Assembly (NCBI GenBank): GCA_002224055.1 | Contig: AZLU01000084.1 | Location: forward strand, 60,036-124,035 | Source: Pezizomycotina sp. ARF18 | Taxonomy: Eukaryota > Ascomycota | Reading direction: 5' to 3' | Length of the DNA stretch: 64,000 nt | Part shown: positions 28,092 through 40,295 of the stretch, piece after piece | Layout: each line of letters starts with the position of its first letter | Numbering within the stretch: the first letter of the stretch is position 1 | Program-made: the position numbers and the translations under genes | Notes under the pieces: model-generated | The model's input: only the letters and a program-made list of their open reading frames with translations | Told to the model about the DNA's origin: nothing | The model's database searches: none

Positions 28092-30071
28092 ATGGCTGCT
28101 CAACTCTTGGCGGCAACCCGTGCCGAAATATTACCAGCAAAAGCAGCAAAAGCAACAACGCCAGTTACTCCTTCTTCCTCTTTCTACCATCACCGCGAAA
28201 ACAAGTCCATTGCAACCCCCGAGACCAAAATCAATACAACAACCACCACCGTTCCTTCATCCACGTTCCCCACTACCCTCATCATCACCATCACCATCAC
28301 CATCACCATCACCATCACCACCATCATCATCATCATCATCATCATCATCTTACACCATCGTTTAATTCCTTCGACCTCATCCTCACCCTCATCACATTCA
28401 TTATCATGTATTCAGCAAAAAGGTAAGCCCGCGCATCTCTGCCGATAATTTCCTCTCGTATTTACTTCTCCATCCATCGAGGCTAAATAATGCGTTTCGT
28501 TTTTTTGATTCGACAAAACAGGAAAATCCAAAACCTCCTCCACAATGCGACCTCAAAGAACCCCTCGCCCGCAGCGTTACCCCTTTCCAGCAGCAGTACC
28601 AGCGTGAATAAGATCACAAAGACTACGACTGCCACAACTACAGCACCACCAACAACAAATACTACTACTACTACCGCAAACATCGCGACAACAACAATGA
28701 CCACGACCCTCGGCGTAGATATAGATGAAGAGGCTAGGAAAAGGAGAAAGCTGTCCAGTTCGTCGGCGGTGCGATCAAACACCGTTTCGCGACCAGGAAC
28801 ACCATCATCGCGCCCATCGACAGCGGGTACCATGACAAGTGCGATCCAATGCACCCAACAGCGTTACAAAGGTCGACGCGGCTAAATATGCGCCCTGGGA
28901 TAGAAACAAGTTCCTTGAAAGATTATCTACGTTTAGATCTGTTTCGAACTGGAGCACCAAACCCGCAAAGGTCAACGAGGTGGAATGGGCGAAAAGAGGG
29001 TGGGTCTGCATCGGCGGCGAAAAGAACAGGGTCAGGTGTTCCGGCCGCTGTGGTGGCGAACTGAAAGTTGAGATCGACGACAAGTTCGAGCTGCTAGATG
29101 ACGAAGAAAACGCCGATGACGGAGACGAGGGGGCGGACAGGAGAAGCACAACCGAGAAGATTAAGGATCACGAGGAGAAAGTCGAAATGCTAGTGCAGAA
29201 GTATCGGGAGCTGATCATCGAAGGGCATTCGGCGAATTGCCTTTGGAAAAAGAAAGGATGTGATTGTATGTTCTCCAAATATTTCTTTTCACTTCGAGCC
29301 CAAATTCTTTGCTAACCCTCCAACTCACAAAATACTAGCCGCTATATATAGATTGCCGCTGCAGCCTGCGACAGTATCCAGAGAAGCCTTCCGCACCAGA
29401 TACGACACCCTCCTCACGCTCTCCCCAGAATCAATTCCTTCCAACATTGTTACACCTTTCGAAATCGATATGGATACCATACTTCTCCCCGACGATGTAC
29501 CTAAGCCTACCTTCTTCAAGGAGGCCGTTGTGCTCGCAACCTTTGGCTGGTCGAGAGAAGACACGGGCGGAGCCATTGAGATGGTCAAGTGCGACGCCTG
29601 CTTCCGTCGCTTAGGCCTGTGGCTTTTCATGAAGCCCAGCTTGAAGTTCGAAGACGACGATGATAGCAGCAGCATGACCCGCCTTAATGTGGTTGAGGAG
29701 CACCGCGACGTGAGCCTCACTTATACCTCTATATCATGCTATCTATATTCGTGGCTAACTTGTGTTTATTAACAGTATTGTCCGTGGGTAAACGCCGAGT
29801 CCCAAGCAGCTCAACATCCGGATGGCAGATCCTACTCAAGATCCTCCAGAACCCTATCCCTGGTAATTTGGTTGCTGCGCCATCGCTGAGGAAACCCAAG
29901 ACGCCAGGACCCCTCGAAAAGAAATCCGAAGAGGAGCAGCGTAAAGATGACGAAAGCAGGTGGAACAGACTTAAGAATTTAAGAAAGGTTTACGGTTCGG
30001 GCTTTTTGAGCGGGAAGAGCAAGGATAAATCCAAATCGTCCGCGTCAGGCTCGAATTCTACGTCAACCTAG
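28092..30071 (+). CDS. Rsm1/NIPA-like C3HC zinc-finger protein
   Basis: Family of fission yeast Rsm1 (mRNA export) and human NIPA/ZC3HC1 (nuclear). The conserved part starts near 28840: VDAAKYAPWDRNKFLERL, NWSTKPAKVNEVEWAKRGWV then CIGG...RCSGRCGG (C3HC zinc finger) and ANCLWKKKGCD with the H/C ligands. After an intron (about 29264-29337) come IYRLPLQPATVSREAFRTRY, ATFGW, VKCDACFRRLGLWLF, and after a second intron (about 29709-29775) YCPWVNAESQAAQHPDG. That second block is the Rsm1-like half. The N-terminus is low-complexity and Ser/Thr/Asn-rich; an intron at about 28432-28521 is likely. The start is uncertain: ATG at 28070 or 28092, and all three frames stay open through the CAT/CAC repeat. 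A few frame breaks are present. Stop at 30069-30071. Confidence 0.82.
28270..28350 (+). repeat. CAT/CAC trinucleotide repeat in N-terminal exon
   Basis: A run of CATCAC and CAT units reads as poly-His, Ser/Pro or Thr/Ile depending on frame. It lies in the presumed low-complexity N-terminus of the Rsm1-like gene. Confidence 0.9.
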
Positions 30072-30761
30072 ACCAGCAACTTTCAGCTCGAGCTACCGTA
30101 TACACGCGTAGCGATGAATCTATAACCGGGGCCACAGATGCGAAGGCAATTGTCCATCAATTTTGTTTTCTCGAACACCTCAATTAATTAACGTTTATTA
30201 GCCTCGTTGCTACCAGTTCATCTAATATTTTTCTTCAAGCAATTACAAACGAGCGTCGTCAAACGCCTCAAATTACCTATTTCATACTGCGTACATTTCC
30301 CGGGCCGAGGGATTTCACCCAAGAGCTACCTACTTTCTGTCCATATATTCTTGCTTTAAATTTGAAAAACATAGCGGTGCTACTTGGGAGATAACATTGG
30401 AACCATGGAGTCAAAAAATTGTTTCTTTTCTCATTTTCTAATGAAAAGTGCGATAATATATACGAGAATGAGTATTTATCCGCCACAATGGCTATACATT
30501 GAAATTATAATATAAAGCTATTCTAATCGAAGAGCTATTCGTGAACTTATTTGATCCATTGCCAATCGAACGTATTAGTCCTGATTACGATATCCTCGTA
30601 ACTGCATTGTGAAGTTCTGGAACTTCAAGCTTTGGGCTGCTGATTATTTCTTGGCGTGTAGCTTAATTTTACATCCACACGTGCGCTAAATCCACTTCCG
30701 TCTGCCGACCATCCCACCTAATCCAAAACGATCTCGAAAACTCTTCTACGCTATACTATAA
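30072..30761. other. Intergenic region with HAL2 promoter
   Basis: AT-rich with no recognisable gene. The first part is the 3' region of the Rsm1-like gene and the last few hundred bases must carry the HAL2 promoter. Confidence 0.5.
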
Positions 30762-32276
30762 ATGAGCAAGAACTTAACGGGCTTCACGAGAACACTAATT
30801 ATCGTTTCTATCTTGATAGTATTAATCGCAATCCTGTCTCCGATACTGGTAGCCCGTCTCCCCATCGCTTCAATCGTTCGCAGCAAGCAATTCCTGCAGC
30901 TCGTTAGCTCCAGACAGCTCCGCTACTTTCGAACTACAACTGCTACTACCACCAAAATGTCTTACGATGGGCCGTACGCCAAAGAGCGCAGGACCGCAGA
31001 GTTGGCTGTACAGAGGGCCAGCTTGTTAACCCAGAAGGTTTACCATTCTAAGGTTAAGGGAACGGTTAGCAAAGATGATAGAAGTCCTGTAACGAGTACG
31101 TCATAACTTAGATACCTCATTTTCTTTCTCAGGTGCTTCCCCAAAATGAATTTTATCTTACATGCGAATTAAATTTACTAATACTTATTTTACGACCGGT
31201 GAGAAAAGTCGCGGACTACGGTGCCCAAGCCCTCATAATATCAGCCCTGCAGCACGTTTTCCCGGACGACGTCATCGTCGGCGAAGAAGAAGCAGGTAAG
31301 CTTCGCGAGAACGAAGAGCTCCGTAATACAATCTGGACCTCGTAAAGGAAACATCTGCGGGCGATGATGGTACCGAGCTGGGAAGCGTTAAGATGCCGAG
31401 GAGATGATGAACATGATCGATAAGGGTAGACATACTGGTGGCATCAAAGGGAGTAAGTTGGTATTCTGCACTCTTCGTCACTTAGATACAATTCATCGGC
31501 AGCTGACAAATTGAACTCTACGGCTAGGAATGTGGGCGCTTGATCCCGTCGATGGTACGCTGGGTTTCCTGCGCGGCGAGCAGTACGCCATTGCTCTCGG
31601 CCTGATCGTGGATGGAGAGATACAGCTGGGAGTTCTAGGCTGCCCCAACCTACCGGTGGATAAGAATGCCAAGGGTGATGCAGACCCTAAGGGTATATTG
31701 ATGTCTGCTGTCAGGGGGCAGAAAGTATATCTTGTAAAGCTCCTCATCTACGCCTGCTATATTTTCATAAAAAGATTTCGCTGATAGCAGCTCTTTCACC
31801 TGTACTAGCGGCCCTTATCGTCCGATAAATCCCTCTCAGAAAACGTAAAGCCTGTATCGATGTCCGACATCGCCGACCTCGGCGAGGCATCGATGTGCGA
31901 ATCCGTCGAATCGAAGCACTCTGCGCAGGAAACGCACGCTGCGATTTGCGCCAAGCTGGGCATCACGAAACCGGCCGTGCGCATGGACTCGCAAGCCAAG
32001 TACGCCTCCATTGCTCGTGGTGACGGCGACGTATACCTGCGCCTCCCCGTTAACGACAAGTACGAAGAAAAGATATGGGATCATGTAGCAGGCGCCATCA
32101 TCGTTGAGGAAGCAGGGGGTGCGGTTACAGATATGTGGGGTGACAAGCTGGATTTCACGCAGGGAAGAACGCTAAAGAAGAATAAGGGTATAGTTGCGAC
32201 GATGAAAGAGGTACATCCTCAAGTACTGCAGGCCGTGAAGGAGGTCATAGAGTCTAAGACCAAAGGGTCGCTCTAA
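30762..32276 (+). CDS. MET22/HAL2: 3'(2'),5'-bisphosphate nucleotidase
   Basis: Hydrolyses PAP to AMP, removing an inhibitory by-product of sulfate assimilation; salt-sensitive in yeast. Exons are 30762-31095, 31209-31452, 31528-31724 and 31809-32276. Blocks: ERRTAELAVQRASLLTQKVY, SKDDRSPVT, ADYGAQALIISALQHVFPDD, VGEEEAGKLRENEELRNTIW, then the metal-binding WALDPVDGTLGFLRGEQYAI and finally DHVAGAIIVEEAGGAVTDMW. These are the lithium-sensitive phosphatase signatures. One frame break near 31335 (TIW-DLVKE). The first ATG (30762) adds about 65 residues with a hydrophobic stretch and an Arg/Ser/Thr-rich segment before an internal ATG at 30957 (MSYDGPYAKERR), where the yeast enzyme aligns. The extension could be a targeting sequence, or 30957 may be the real start. 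Confidence 0.92.
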
Positions 32277-32535
32277 CGGAAGAAAAGAGAAGTGTTTGCT
32301 TATGGGAAGGCACCGCCAGGAATGCTACTGCCTAGAGGTGTATCACATATTGCACTTATAAACGTTTGGATGAAATCCTATGCTGTGTAAAATACTCCGT
32401 ATTATATTACAAATATTGCATACAGTCTATGGACAGGCGGTGGATCTATTATAATAGAATATTTACAATAAAGCCCAATGAGAAGATATATATGACTATT
32501 AGCCGATAGATGAACGTCGCAACTATCTACTTCCT

Positions 32536-33363
32536 TTACATTCTCTTCTTCTTCAGCTTTATCGTCTCGTCATTTATATAGACACCCTAAAAAGAAAGTT
32601 AGCGCATCTGTGGAATCTCCGTAGTAATATCTCAAGAAACACACAGATGATATTTCTTACCTTCCCCTTATACGGCTCCGGCTTCCTCCACTTCCGTATA
32701 TTCGCCGCAAACTGCATCACAACCTCCTTCTCCGGCCCCTCCAGCAGCAATCTCGTGGGTACCGTAGCCGTAGCCGTCATCCCGTCCGGTACTGGCAGCT
32801 TTATCGGGTGGCTAAACCCAAGCTTCAAGCTGATCTCCTGTTTACCTTTCCCTTTTCCACCCTTCTTCTGCTGCACTATAACCCTGTAGCCTACGCCGAC
32901 GAACCTGAGGACGCACGTGTGACCCTCCGACACGCCGAGGACGTGGTTGGCGATGTAACCGCGAGTCGTACCCCACATCTCCCTCTGCTTCCTCTCAGAA
33001 GGGTCCGCGACGCTGACTACCGCCTGCCGCTTCTTCACGCCGTCGATTTCGTTCTCGCGGAGTTCGACCTTGACGTACGGCTCCAGCGCCATCGTTATGG
33101 AGCCCTTGGGCCGATGCAGGTCGCCGTTGATAAGGGTGGGTGCCGGTGTATCTTCCTGGCTGCACGGGGGTGTAGACGGAGAACTTGACGGCGTCGGGGA
33201 TGACGATGGGTTGCAGCCCTACCTGCGACGGTCGATTAGGTGTCGTGGAGAAGGCTCGGCTTGCTAACGGCCGGTGGTGGTGGGTAATTGATGCTAGCCG
33301 GAGGCATCGCGACGATTGCTGCAGTTGGAAGCGGAGGATAGAGGAGAGGGTTGAGGTCGCCAT
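32536..33363 (-). CDS. MRPL6: Mitochondrial ribosomal protein uL6m
   Basis: Large-subunit mitoribosome protein. Exon 1 is 32661-33363 and exon 2 is 32536-32586. The start at 33363 gives a presequence rich in Arg, Ser and Leu (MATSTLSSILRFQLQQSSRC...ASRAFSTTP). Next come VGLQPIVIPDAVKFSVYTP and, after a frame break near 33155, HRPKGSITMALEPYV and RKQREMWGTTRGYIANHVLG. Then VSEGHTCVLRFVGVGYRV, GFSHPIKLPVPDGM and RKWRKPEPYKGKGVYINDE, which are the uL6 domain repeats ending in a Lys-rich tail KLKKKRM. An upstream in-frame ATG at 33399 is less likely. It converges on HAL2, leaving 259 bases between stops. Confidence 0.93.
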
Positions 33364-34050
33364 GGTTCTTTTGGGGGGAAGGTGCTTGATTGGCGACAAA
33401 TTGTCCTAGTCGGATGGTTTACTGCTTAGAGGATTGAGCCTTAGGACGTCTTAATTTACCTTGCAAGAAGTCCTAATGCTGTACGCTCTTTCAAGCGGCC
33501 TGCGTTGATTAATTGGAACTTCTTCCTGAGCTTGGGTGGAAGTGGGACAAGATGGAGCGAGATTAAGTTTTTGGAGGTTCGATTTTTGCACGACCTTTTT
33601 TTTTCTTTTTTTTTCTTGCAGCCTCACATTTCCACATTATATTTGAGAAATCATCCCAACGTCTACTTTACTTAAGTACGATTTCTTGTCAAAACATTGA
33701 TATATATTAATTATTTAGAAGAGATGTCTATTCGTAAACCGATATGGCTACCAAGAGAACTGTTCATGCTTAAGACTCAATGGTGTTTCCGATTTCCAAC
33801 CTGATCCTTTTTTTTTGAAAGAAATAGTTTTCATATTAGAAAGTACAATAACCATGAACGCCAGTCCTTGTCTACTTGCCAATGATCTCCTTTGAATGTT
33901 GCTAATTCCACTTCCGTTCAATGTTTAACTGCAAAAAAAGAGAAAAAAAGGGAAAGAAAGAAACCGTTATTAATACAAACTGGACAAAAAGCATTAGAGG
34001 TATAGAAACGTTTGACCGATCTGATTTGAACGCAAAATTTCGAAATATAA
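33364..34050. other. Intergenic region between CWC25 and MRPL6
   Basis: Holds the MRPL6 promoter and the CWC25 3' end. It includes T-rich tracts near 33594-33616. No gene seen. Confidence 0.5.
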
Positions 34051-35440
34051 TCAATCTCCACCAACGTTGACGTAAACGCGAGCACCCTTCGACCTAGCCA
34101 TCCTCTCTCCAAGGTCCATGTCTTGAGCTTTGTTGTGAATATTGGTCATGAAAGCTCCGCGGCCTCCCCAGTTGCGGCCGGAATTTTTGCGAGCTTCCTC
34201 ATCCTTTTCGGCCTGAGCGCGCTCTTGCGCATCAATCGCAGCGAGGCGCTTGGCGCGGTCGTCGTCAAGCGAACTGGCATTGGATTGCATTTCTGCAAGC
34301 TTGCGGGCCCGTTCCGCCTCCAATTCAGTCGCGGAAGGACCCGAAGCGGATTCGCGTTTGTTATGTGGCGGTGAGCGCCGGCGCGGCGGAGGAGACGAGC
34401 GCCGACCGAGCGTCTCGGATGTATCGTGACGTATAGGAGGTGATGGACGCCGCCCGACGGTTTCGGACGTCTCGCGGCGTGACGAAAGCGGAGATCTGGA
34501 CCTGCGGCCGGCGCGCCTCCTATCTGGAGATCTAGACCTGGAGTCGCGGCGAGTGGCAGGGGAACGTGAACGATGTCTAGATACCACTTTTCGATCCCGA
34601 GACCTAGATCGCGACTCAGAGCGCTTGTGGTGTCGAGAGTCGCCGTCCTTTCTTTCGGAATCCCTGTGCCTGCTGCAGCTCCTCTGGCGATGGCGGCTGC
34701 CACTTCTGTGGCGTGCCTGCTGCCGCTCCTGTGCCTGTGCTTCCTGTCGTGATCGACCCGTTTGTCGTCCCTGACCCTATCTCTTCTTCCACGGTCATCC
34801 CTCTTATCGCTTCTCCTTTCCCGCGAGCCACTCCTAGATCTGTGGCGATGGCGGTGTGAGCGGTGGTGATGCCTGCTTTCCCGATTCCCATCCCTTTGCT
34901 TATCCTTCCTGGAGCGCTCGCTATCCTTCGATGGTAATCCTGCGGCTTTCTCTAGCATCCTCCTCTTCGATGGATCGTTCATCAGGGATTCAAACGCAGC
35001 CTGCTCCTGCCTCTTTATAGCGAGGAGCGGATCCTCCCGTACTTTATTCGCTGTATCCCTAACCGTATTCGCATTCTGCAGCGCCATAAAGCTTCCTTCG
35101 CTCGCATCCTTCTTCAAGCTGTCCGTTTCCTCTTTCGCCTTTAGCAAGCCGTCGACCCTCGTCTTACCCAGCAGGTAACCCTCAACTTCTTCCGTGACAG
35201 GACCGGACGTCGACGACGGGCCCTGGTACATCCAATCGACCCGGTCGACCCTCTTCTTTCCGCCAGCGGCTTCCTGGATATCCCTCAGTTCCTGAATCTG
35301 CCGTTCCTCTGCGATTTCTTTCCGGAGCTGTTCGATGCGCTTGCGCTCTTCCAGTGCTTTCTGTTCTTCGGCCCAGACACGCTCCTGGTTGCGCATGAGC
35401 TGGGGTGCCAGCTTTTCTTTAGATTGAGATCGCCACCCAT
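34051..35440 (-). CDS. CWC25: Pre-mRNA splicing factor CWC25
   Basis: Step-one spliceosome factor that stabilises the branch helix. The start at 35440 gives [13 protein letters not shown], and after one missing C the frame continues [20 protein letters not shown]. Further family blocks: [53 protein letters not shown] and [20 protein letters not shown]. Then comes a long basic RS/RH-rich region ([12 protein letters not shown] and similar). The C-terminus returns to a conserved block, [19 protein letters not shown] then [20 protein letters not shown]. No intron. A second frame break falls in the RS-rich middle, around 34600-34680. Length, about 460 residues, is normal for filamentous fungi. Confidence 0.93.
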
Positions 35441-36911
35441 TTTGAGATGATATTATGAAGACAACCTCCCCAATGGTGATGATAATAATGATGAGGATGA
35501 AAGGGAAGGGGTTAAGATCGTGTTATGGATGTTAGAAAGAAAAAAAAAAGTTAAAATGAATCGTTAATATTTGGTTAAGGATTGTGGCGATGCCAGGAAG
35601 AAATAGTGGCTAGTGGAATTATATAAGCAGGGTCACGTGAGATATCTACGGCACCTTATAATGCTTTGACTGTAAGAGGATCTAGTTGTAACGGCTTTCA
35701 TTATATTTATCCTTGTGAGCTTGCTTACGTACATGTCTGGCTTTTACTCAAGTTCGGTACTGGGGGTTTTCCAATTAATAGTCTATGCTTAAGAAGCTGC
35801 TACCTCAACCTCACCACGCCTGCATTATTTGACACCATCAGACTCTCCCGGAAGAAACCTTGTAATTATCTGTAGCTATGTAGTTACTGAACAGGCAATT
35901 CCATTTACAGCAATATAAATTATAACCGCTCTTGGTTCTGCCCGAGCTTCCAGCTCAAACGATGTTGCCCTTGCATGGGCGCTTTCAAATCTATATTTTG
36001 CTCACGTTGAGTAATAATAATACATGGTAAGGTATAATACTAAGTACTTTTTGGAAGTTTTTTGCAGCTTTCAGATCATTTAGCGTTTCGTTTCGGGTGC
36101 GAAACTCACAAAAGGGAACCTCTAGCCGCCGACCCAACAAATATATTTATTTATTTTAGAAAAAAAAAAAATCGAGGATTACATCCTTCACAGTCAAATT
36201 CTCCAAAGAGCGATTGTTAATCGTGTTTATCTAACTGACGTGTTTATTTCTCCCTTTTATCTTGCACCTTAATCTCGCTACTTTAGTAGTATTTCCCACA
36301 TGGCCTTCGTAGCGAGAAGACGGGGAGAGACGAAATGAAAAAAACATCTCAATCCCTCTCATGAATCGCCCGTAGCGTCTCAAATCTTATACAGACTTCT
36401 CTGCAAGGTTGGTGGTGCGAGATCTTTTTTCTTTCTTTTTTTTTTCGTGAGCGATATACTTACTCACAAAAGCGCCTTATCGTCTTAGGTGGTATATACG
36501 TGGATCAACGAGTCAAACCTTTTTCCCCCATTCTCTTCCCCTTTATGGTATGTCAACGCTGTCACAAAACAGGTCACTGGGATATCCAGCAAATGGTAAC
36601 CTTCTCCCTCCTCCTTTCGCTGAATCAATCACTCACGGGTCAATAAGTAATGTTATCTTTGAGGAAAAAGGCGATAAACGCCCTTTTTCTTCTTCGAGGG
36701 GTTGTCTCACAATATAACAAAGAGGCTCGAGACTAAGATGATATCGTGCATTCGCGCCCGGGTGTTACTTAGGCTGCGCGCGCCAAACTCTGCGAGAACG
36801 AAGGTACGTTCGATTGACATTCAGACACAAACTCTCTCGTTTTCGTCCTTTAGGTTTGGGTTTCCGCCCTTTCGTAGTTTGTCCGGAAGTTGTGAGAGAA
36901 GGTTTTGAAAC

Positions 36912-36944
<33 letters not shown>

Positions 36945-39385
36945 GCTCATCGTTTTTCGAGAAATATTTTTATCTCTCTCCGGAACTGTTGGGTAAACCA
37001 GCGTTGCACTCTTTGTTTACTGCTTGTCATTGTGCACGTTGGTTGACATTACAGGCAGTCGCAAAAATTCGCACCCGAAACTTTTGTCGGCGCTCGGCTC
37101 TCTTTGTTATACTGGTCGTATTCCCTACAACAAAGACATGGAAGCGAAATAAACATTTCGGTTGATCAACATTTAGTCGCCGGGAAAGGACCGACGGCGG
37201 AATCTTCCGCCAGAAGGCCACTGTTACAGTGAATTGCCAAAAAAAAAAAAAAAAAAAAAAAGCTTTCTTGAGGTTGCTAGGACTTTAGCCCACAAAAAAG
37301 GCGAGGCCTGACCTTATGAAACGCTAGCTATCCAGGAAGAGGATGTTGGTGCAGCGGCGAAGAAACGAGAAAGGAAGTCAGAAGCCCGCAGTCTTTTGGG
37401 GTATCTCTTTGCAAAGAAAGATCCCACCCTTTTTTGCCTTGAAAAGGGACACGAATGGAAGCGCAGTATATTTGAGCTTGCTGCTAAAGTAACTGCGGAT
37501 GTTTGTATTTTGTTCACCTTTTGGCACGTTTTGAACAGCCACTCGCCGAAGGGGCTCTTCCCTTTTCATTGTATGGGAGGTTAAATTACACTAGGATTTC
37601 TACCTTCGCCTATGCTTCAGCTCTCGCCCGGCCACATTGTTTTTCCCTTCTTTTTTGGCTTGTGATTGAAGGAACAGCCTTATTAAAAGGGGGTGTGGCA
37701 CCGAGTGGGCAAAAAAAGTGGGATGCAAGGCACAAAGAAAAAGTTCCACCGTCTTCCTTCCGGTAAGGGAGGGCCGAATGGCAGCGGACTTGATTGGCTG
37801 AGACAATCGGGGAAGTCCATTTGGGGTCCAAAGATCTTTGTACGGCCAAGACCGCTTGTCTCTTTTCGAATCCTGGTAAGCCGTATTTTTTTTTTTTCTC
37901 ACTGGTTGGGTAAAGGTTGCCCCTCAGGTGAACAAAGGAAGGAATAAAAAATACAAAAATGACAATACTATGAGCTATTTTTCTGTTACCTGCTCCTTCA
38001 AGGAAAGCACGATAATATAATAGCAGAGGGACGAAAAGTTGACTGAGGACGAATAAACAAGATAAACGAGGTCTTACCACTATCTCGACTGGTATCGGGA
38101 AAAGAGGGTTTACTGCAGTCCGCAGTGCAATGATTCTTCTTTTTCCATTCGATTATCTTGTCGTTTTCGTATCTGTGGGAGTTTTCCCTCCGAATTTCGA
38201 GCCTTACAGGATGTGCTGCTACTACGTGTCGTATTGATATAGGGTGCATTGCATTGCGACGGGTGGATCTACGACAGGTGTATACGAGGACCGGTTTTGA
38301 CCTCTTGGTCCAAACGCGTTCAAAGTCGCTCAAAGTATCATCAAGAGGCCATGGAGTGGACGACGCAAATGGCGCAAAAACGGCGGCTCAGCCTTCCCAG
38401 CTCCCGGAGAAGCAGCCAGGTATATGAAAAGGAGCACTACGAGAGGTTGGGCTCTCTCTTTACTTTCTTTCCTTTTTTTTTCTCTCTCTCCTTCCGCCCC
38501 GTGTGTGTGTATGAGGCGTCAGGATCTGTCAGCCCCTTGGCAAGGGGGTTCAGACAACAAAAAGCAGGAAGAAAGAGACAGTAAGAAAGTAAAAAGGTGT
38601 GGGTGGATTTATATTGTGATTGATTGTGAGAGTCATTTCTGAGAGTGAAAGAAGAAGAGAGACATTTGAGGCAGTAAGAAAGAAAAGAAGAAAGAAAAAT
38701 ATCCCACACCACATGGCGAGTTTGAGTAATAGGGGACCCACATTTTATGAGAAGGAAAAAAAAAAGAAAAAAAAAAAGCGACCTTTGGACTAAGACAAAT
38801 AGGTAGTATTATTTTATAGTGGTAAGTGGGAAAAATATAATTAAACAACCCAGCCCCCCTTCCTATTAAGAAGGGACTTTACTTCTCTCTTCACCTTTTT
38901 GCAATTTATCGCGATTAGATTCTCTTCTGGCTTGTCCAGTTCTTCTTCCTCTTATATTTCCATCCTTCTTTCGTCCCGTCTATTAATTGAACAACAGTCA
39001 TTCCTTTCCCTACACATTAATTTGAAGAACCCGCAGTGCAAGTGTTTCTTCTAATTCCCATCCTTACAAAAAACATTGCTTCAGCCGTCCGAGACGCTTT
39101 ACGAGTTTCTGCTAGATCCAATAACATTTTGAAACCGGTTAAAATACCCCAATTAGAAAGAACAAGAAATACCTATAAGGAAACCTGCAAATTTCAATCG
39201 GCTACAAGTCGGAGAATCCCTGGAAGCTTTAAATAGGCCAATCTAAAAGGTTGCCAGAATATATACCCCGATACCCCCCAAAAAATCTTTGCGACCGATC
39301 GCTAGTCGATTTATATCAAGGAGAAAATTATACCCATATATAAATAAGTTTTTATCGAAAACAAAATCAAAGACAATTGTTCAAA
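35441..39385. other. 3.9-kb region without recognisable gene
   Basis: Contains the CWC25 promoter and, at the right end, the promoter and leader of the RlpA-like gene. It is AT-rich with A runs of about 31 (36913-36943) and about 22 (37239-37261). Open frames at 37310-38110 and 38150-38600 exist on both strands, but none resembles a known protein and they overlap one another. Confidence 0.5.
36913..36943. repeat. Poly-A run of about 31
   Basis: Longest A homopolymer noticed in the window, in noncoding DNA. Confidence 0.9.
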
Positions 39386-40295
39386 ATGAAGAACGTCGCT
39401 ATTACATCGAGTTTTCTCATGCTCATCGGCTCTGCCGCCGCTGGTGTCATGAAGCACCATCATCACCGCCGTGCTATCTACACCACGACCATCTACGATA
39501 CCGTGTACGACACCGTTTTCTACACGACCACCAAGTACGTCGCCCGAGCCCGCACGCGAATGCGAACGTCGCGAACCCTCCTCAGGCTGCCGCTAAGCCT
39601 ACGCCTCAGCCCAACCAAGGCGCACAGCTAGTTCAATCCCCATCAGCAGATGCCCCAGCTTCTCCCGCGCCCGTCGCTGCCCGGCTCCCGCTCCACAGCC
39701 GAGCGCAACAACAGATGACGCCGCTGCTGCCGTCGCATCCCAGCAAGCTGCTGCTGTCGCCGCTCAGGAATCCGCTGCTGCTGCTCAACGGGCTGCGGCA
39801 GAGGCCGAGAAGAAGAAGCACGATCAGGAACAACAGCAAGAACAGCAATCTCACTCCCAGTCTCAATCGCACGATGGCGGCTCTCAACAGGGTTCGTCTC
39901 ACGACAGTTCCAACGGTGGCTCTCCCAGTGACGGCGGTTCCTCCGGTGGTTCTTCAGGTGGCTCTGGATCCGGTTCTTCCTACAGCGGTGATGCTACGTT
40001 CTACAACACTGGAATGGGCGCCTGCGGTTTCGAGAGCACTGACACCGAATTGGTCTGCGCCCCTAGCAAGGCTTTCTTCGCGAAATTTACCCCTCCTTCC
40101 GGCAACCCGAACCTGAACACTCTGTGCAACACTACGTCAGGGCCACTTATCAGGGCAAGTCTGTCAGGATGAAGGTTGTCGACTGCTGCCCGGATGTCTG
40201 GGTGATACCGATCTCGACATGAGCCCCGCTGCCTTCACGCAACTTGCCGCTGAGGGTGCCGGTCGTATCCCATCACATGGGAACAGTGTGATTAA
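39386..40295 (+). CDS. Secreted RlpA-like double-psi beta-barrel protein (Asp f 7 type)
   Basis: Expansin-related fungal cell-surface protein of unknown enzymatic role. The start at 39386 (MKNVAITSSFLMLIGSAAAG) is a clear signal peptide; an ATG nine bases upstream is possible. Next is a His-rich KHHHHRRA and a Tyr/Thr/Val/Asp-rich motif TIYDTVYDTVFYTTTKYV typical of this fungal family. A long Ala/Gln/Pro/Ser low-complexity linker and a Gly/Ser stretch follow. The C-terminal DPBB domain reads SGDATFYNTGMGACGFESTD, ELVCAPSKAFF, and with two or three frame breaks RMKVVDCCPGC, DTDLDMSPAAFTQLAAEGAG and RIPITWEQCD, stop at 40293-40295. The VDCCPGC and DLDMS blocks are the barrel hallmark. No intron needed. 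Confidence 0.82.

Noticed and set aside
37600-38110. Minus-strand frames of 100-156 codons between CWC25 and the RlpA-like gene
   Set aside because: They overlap plus-strand frames of equal quality and show no family resemblance, so I do not call a gene.
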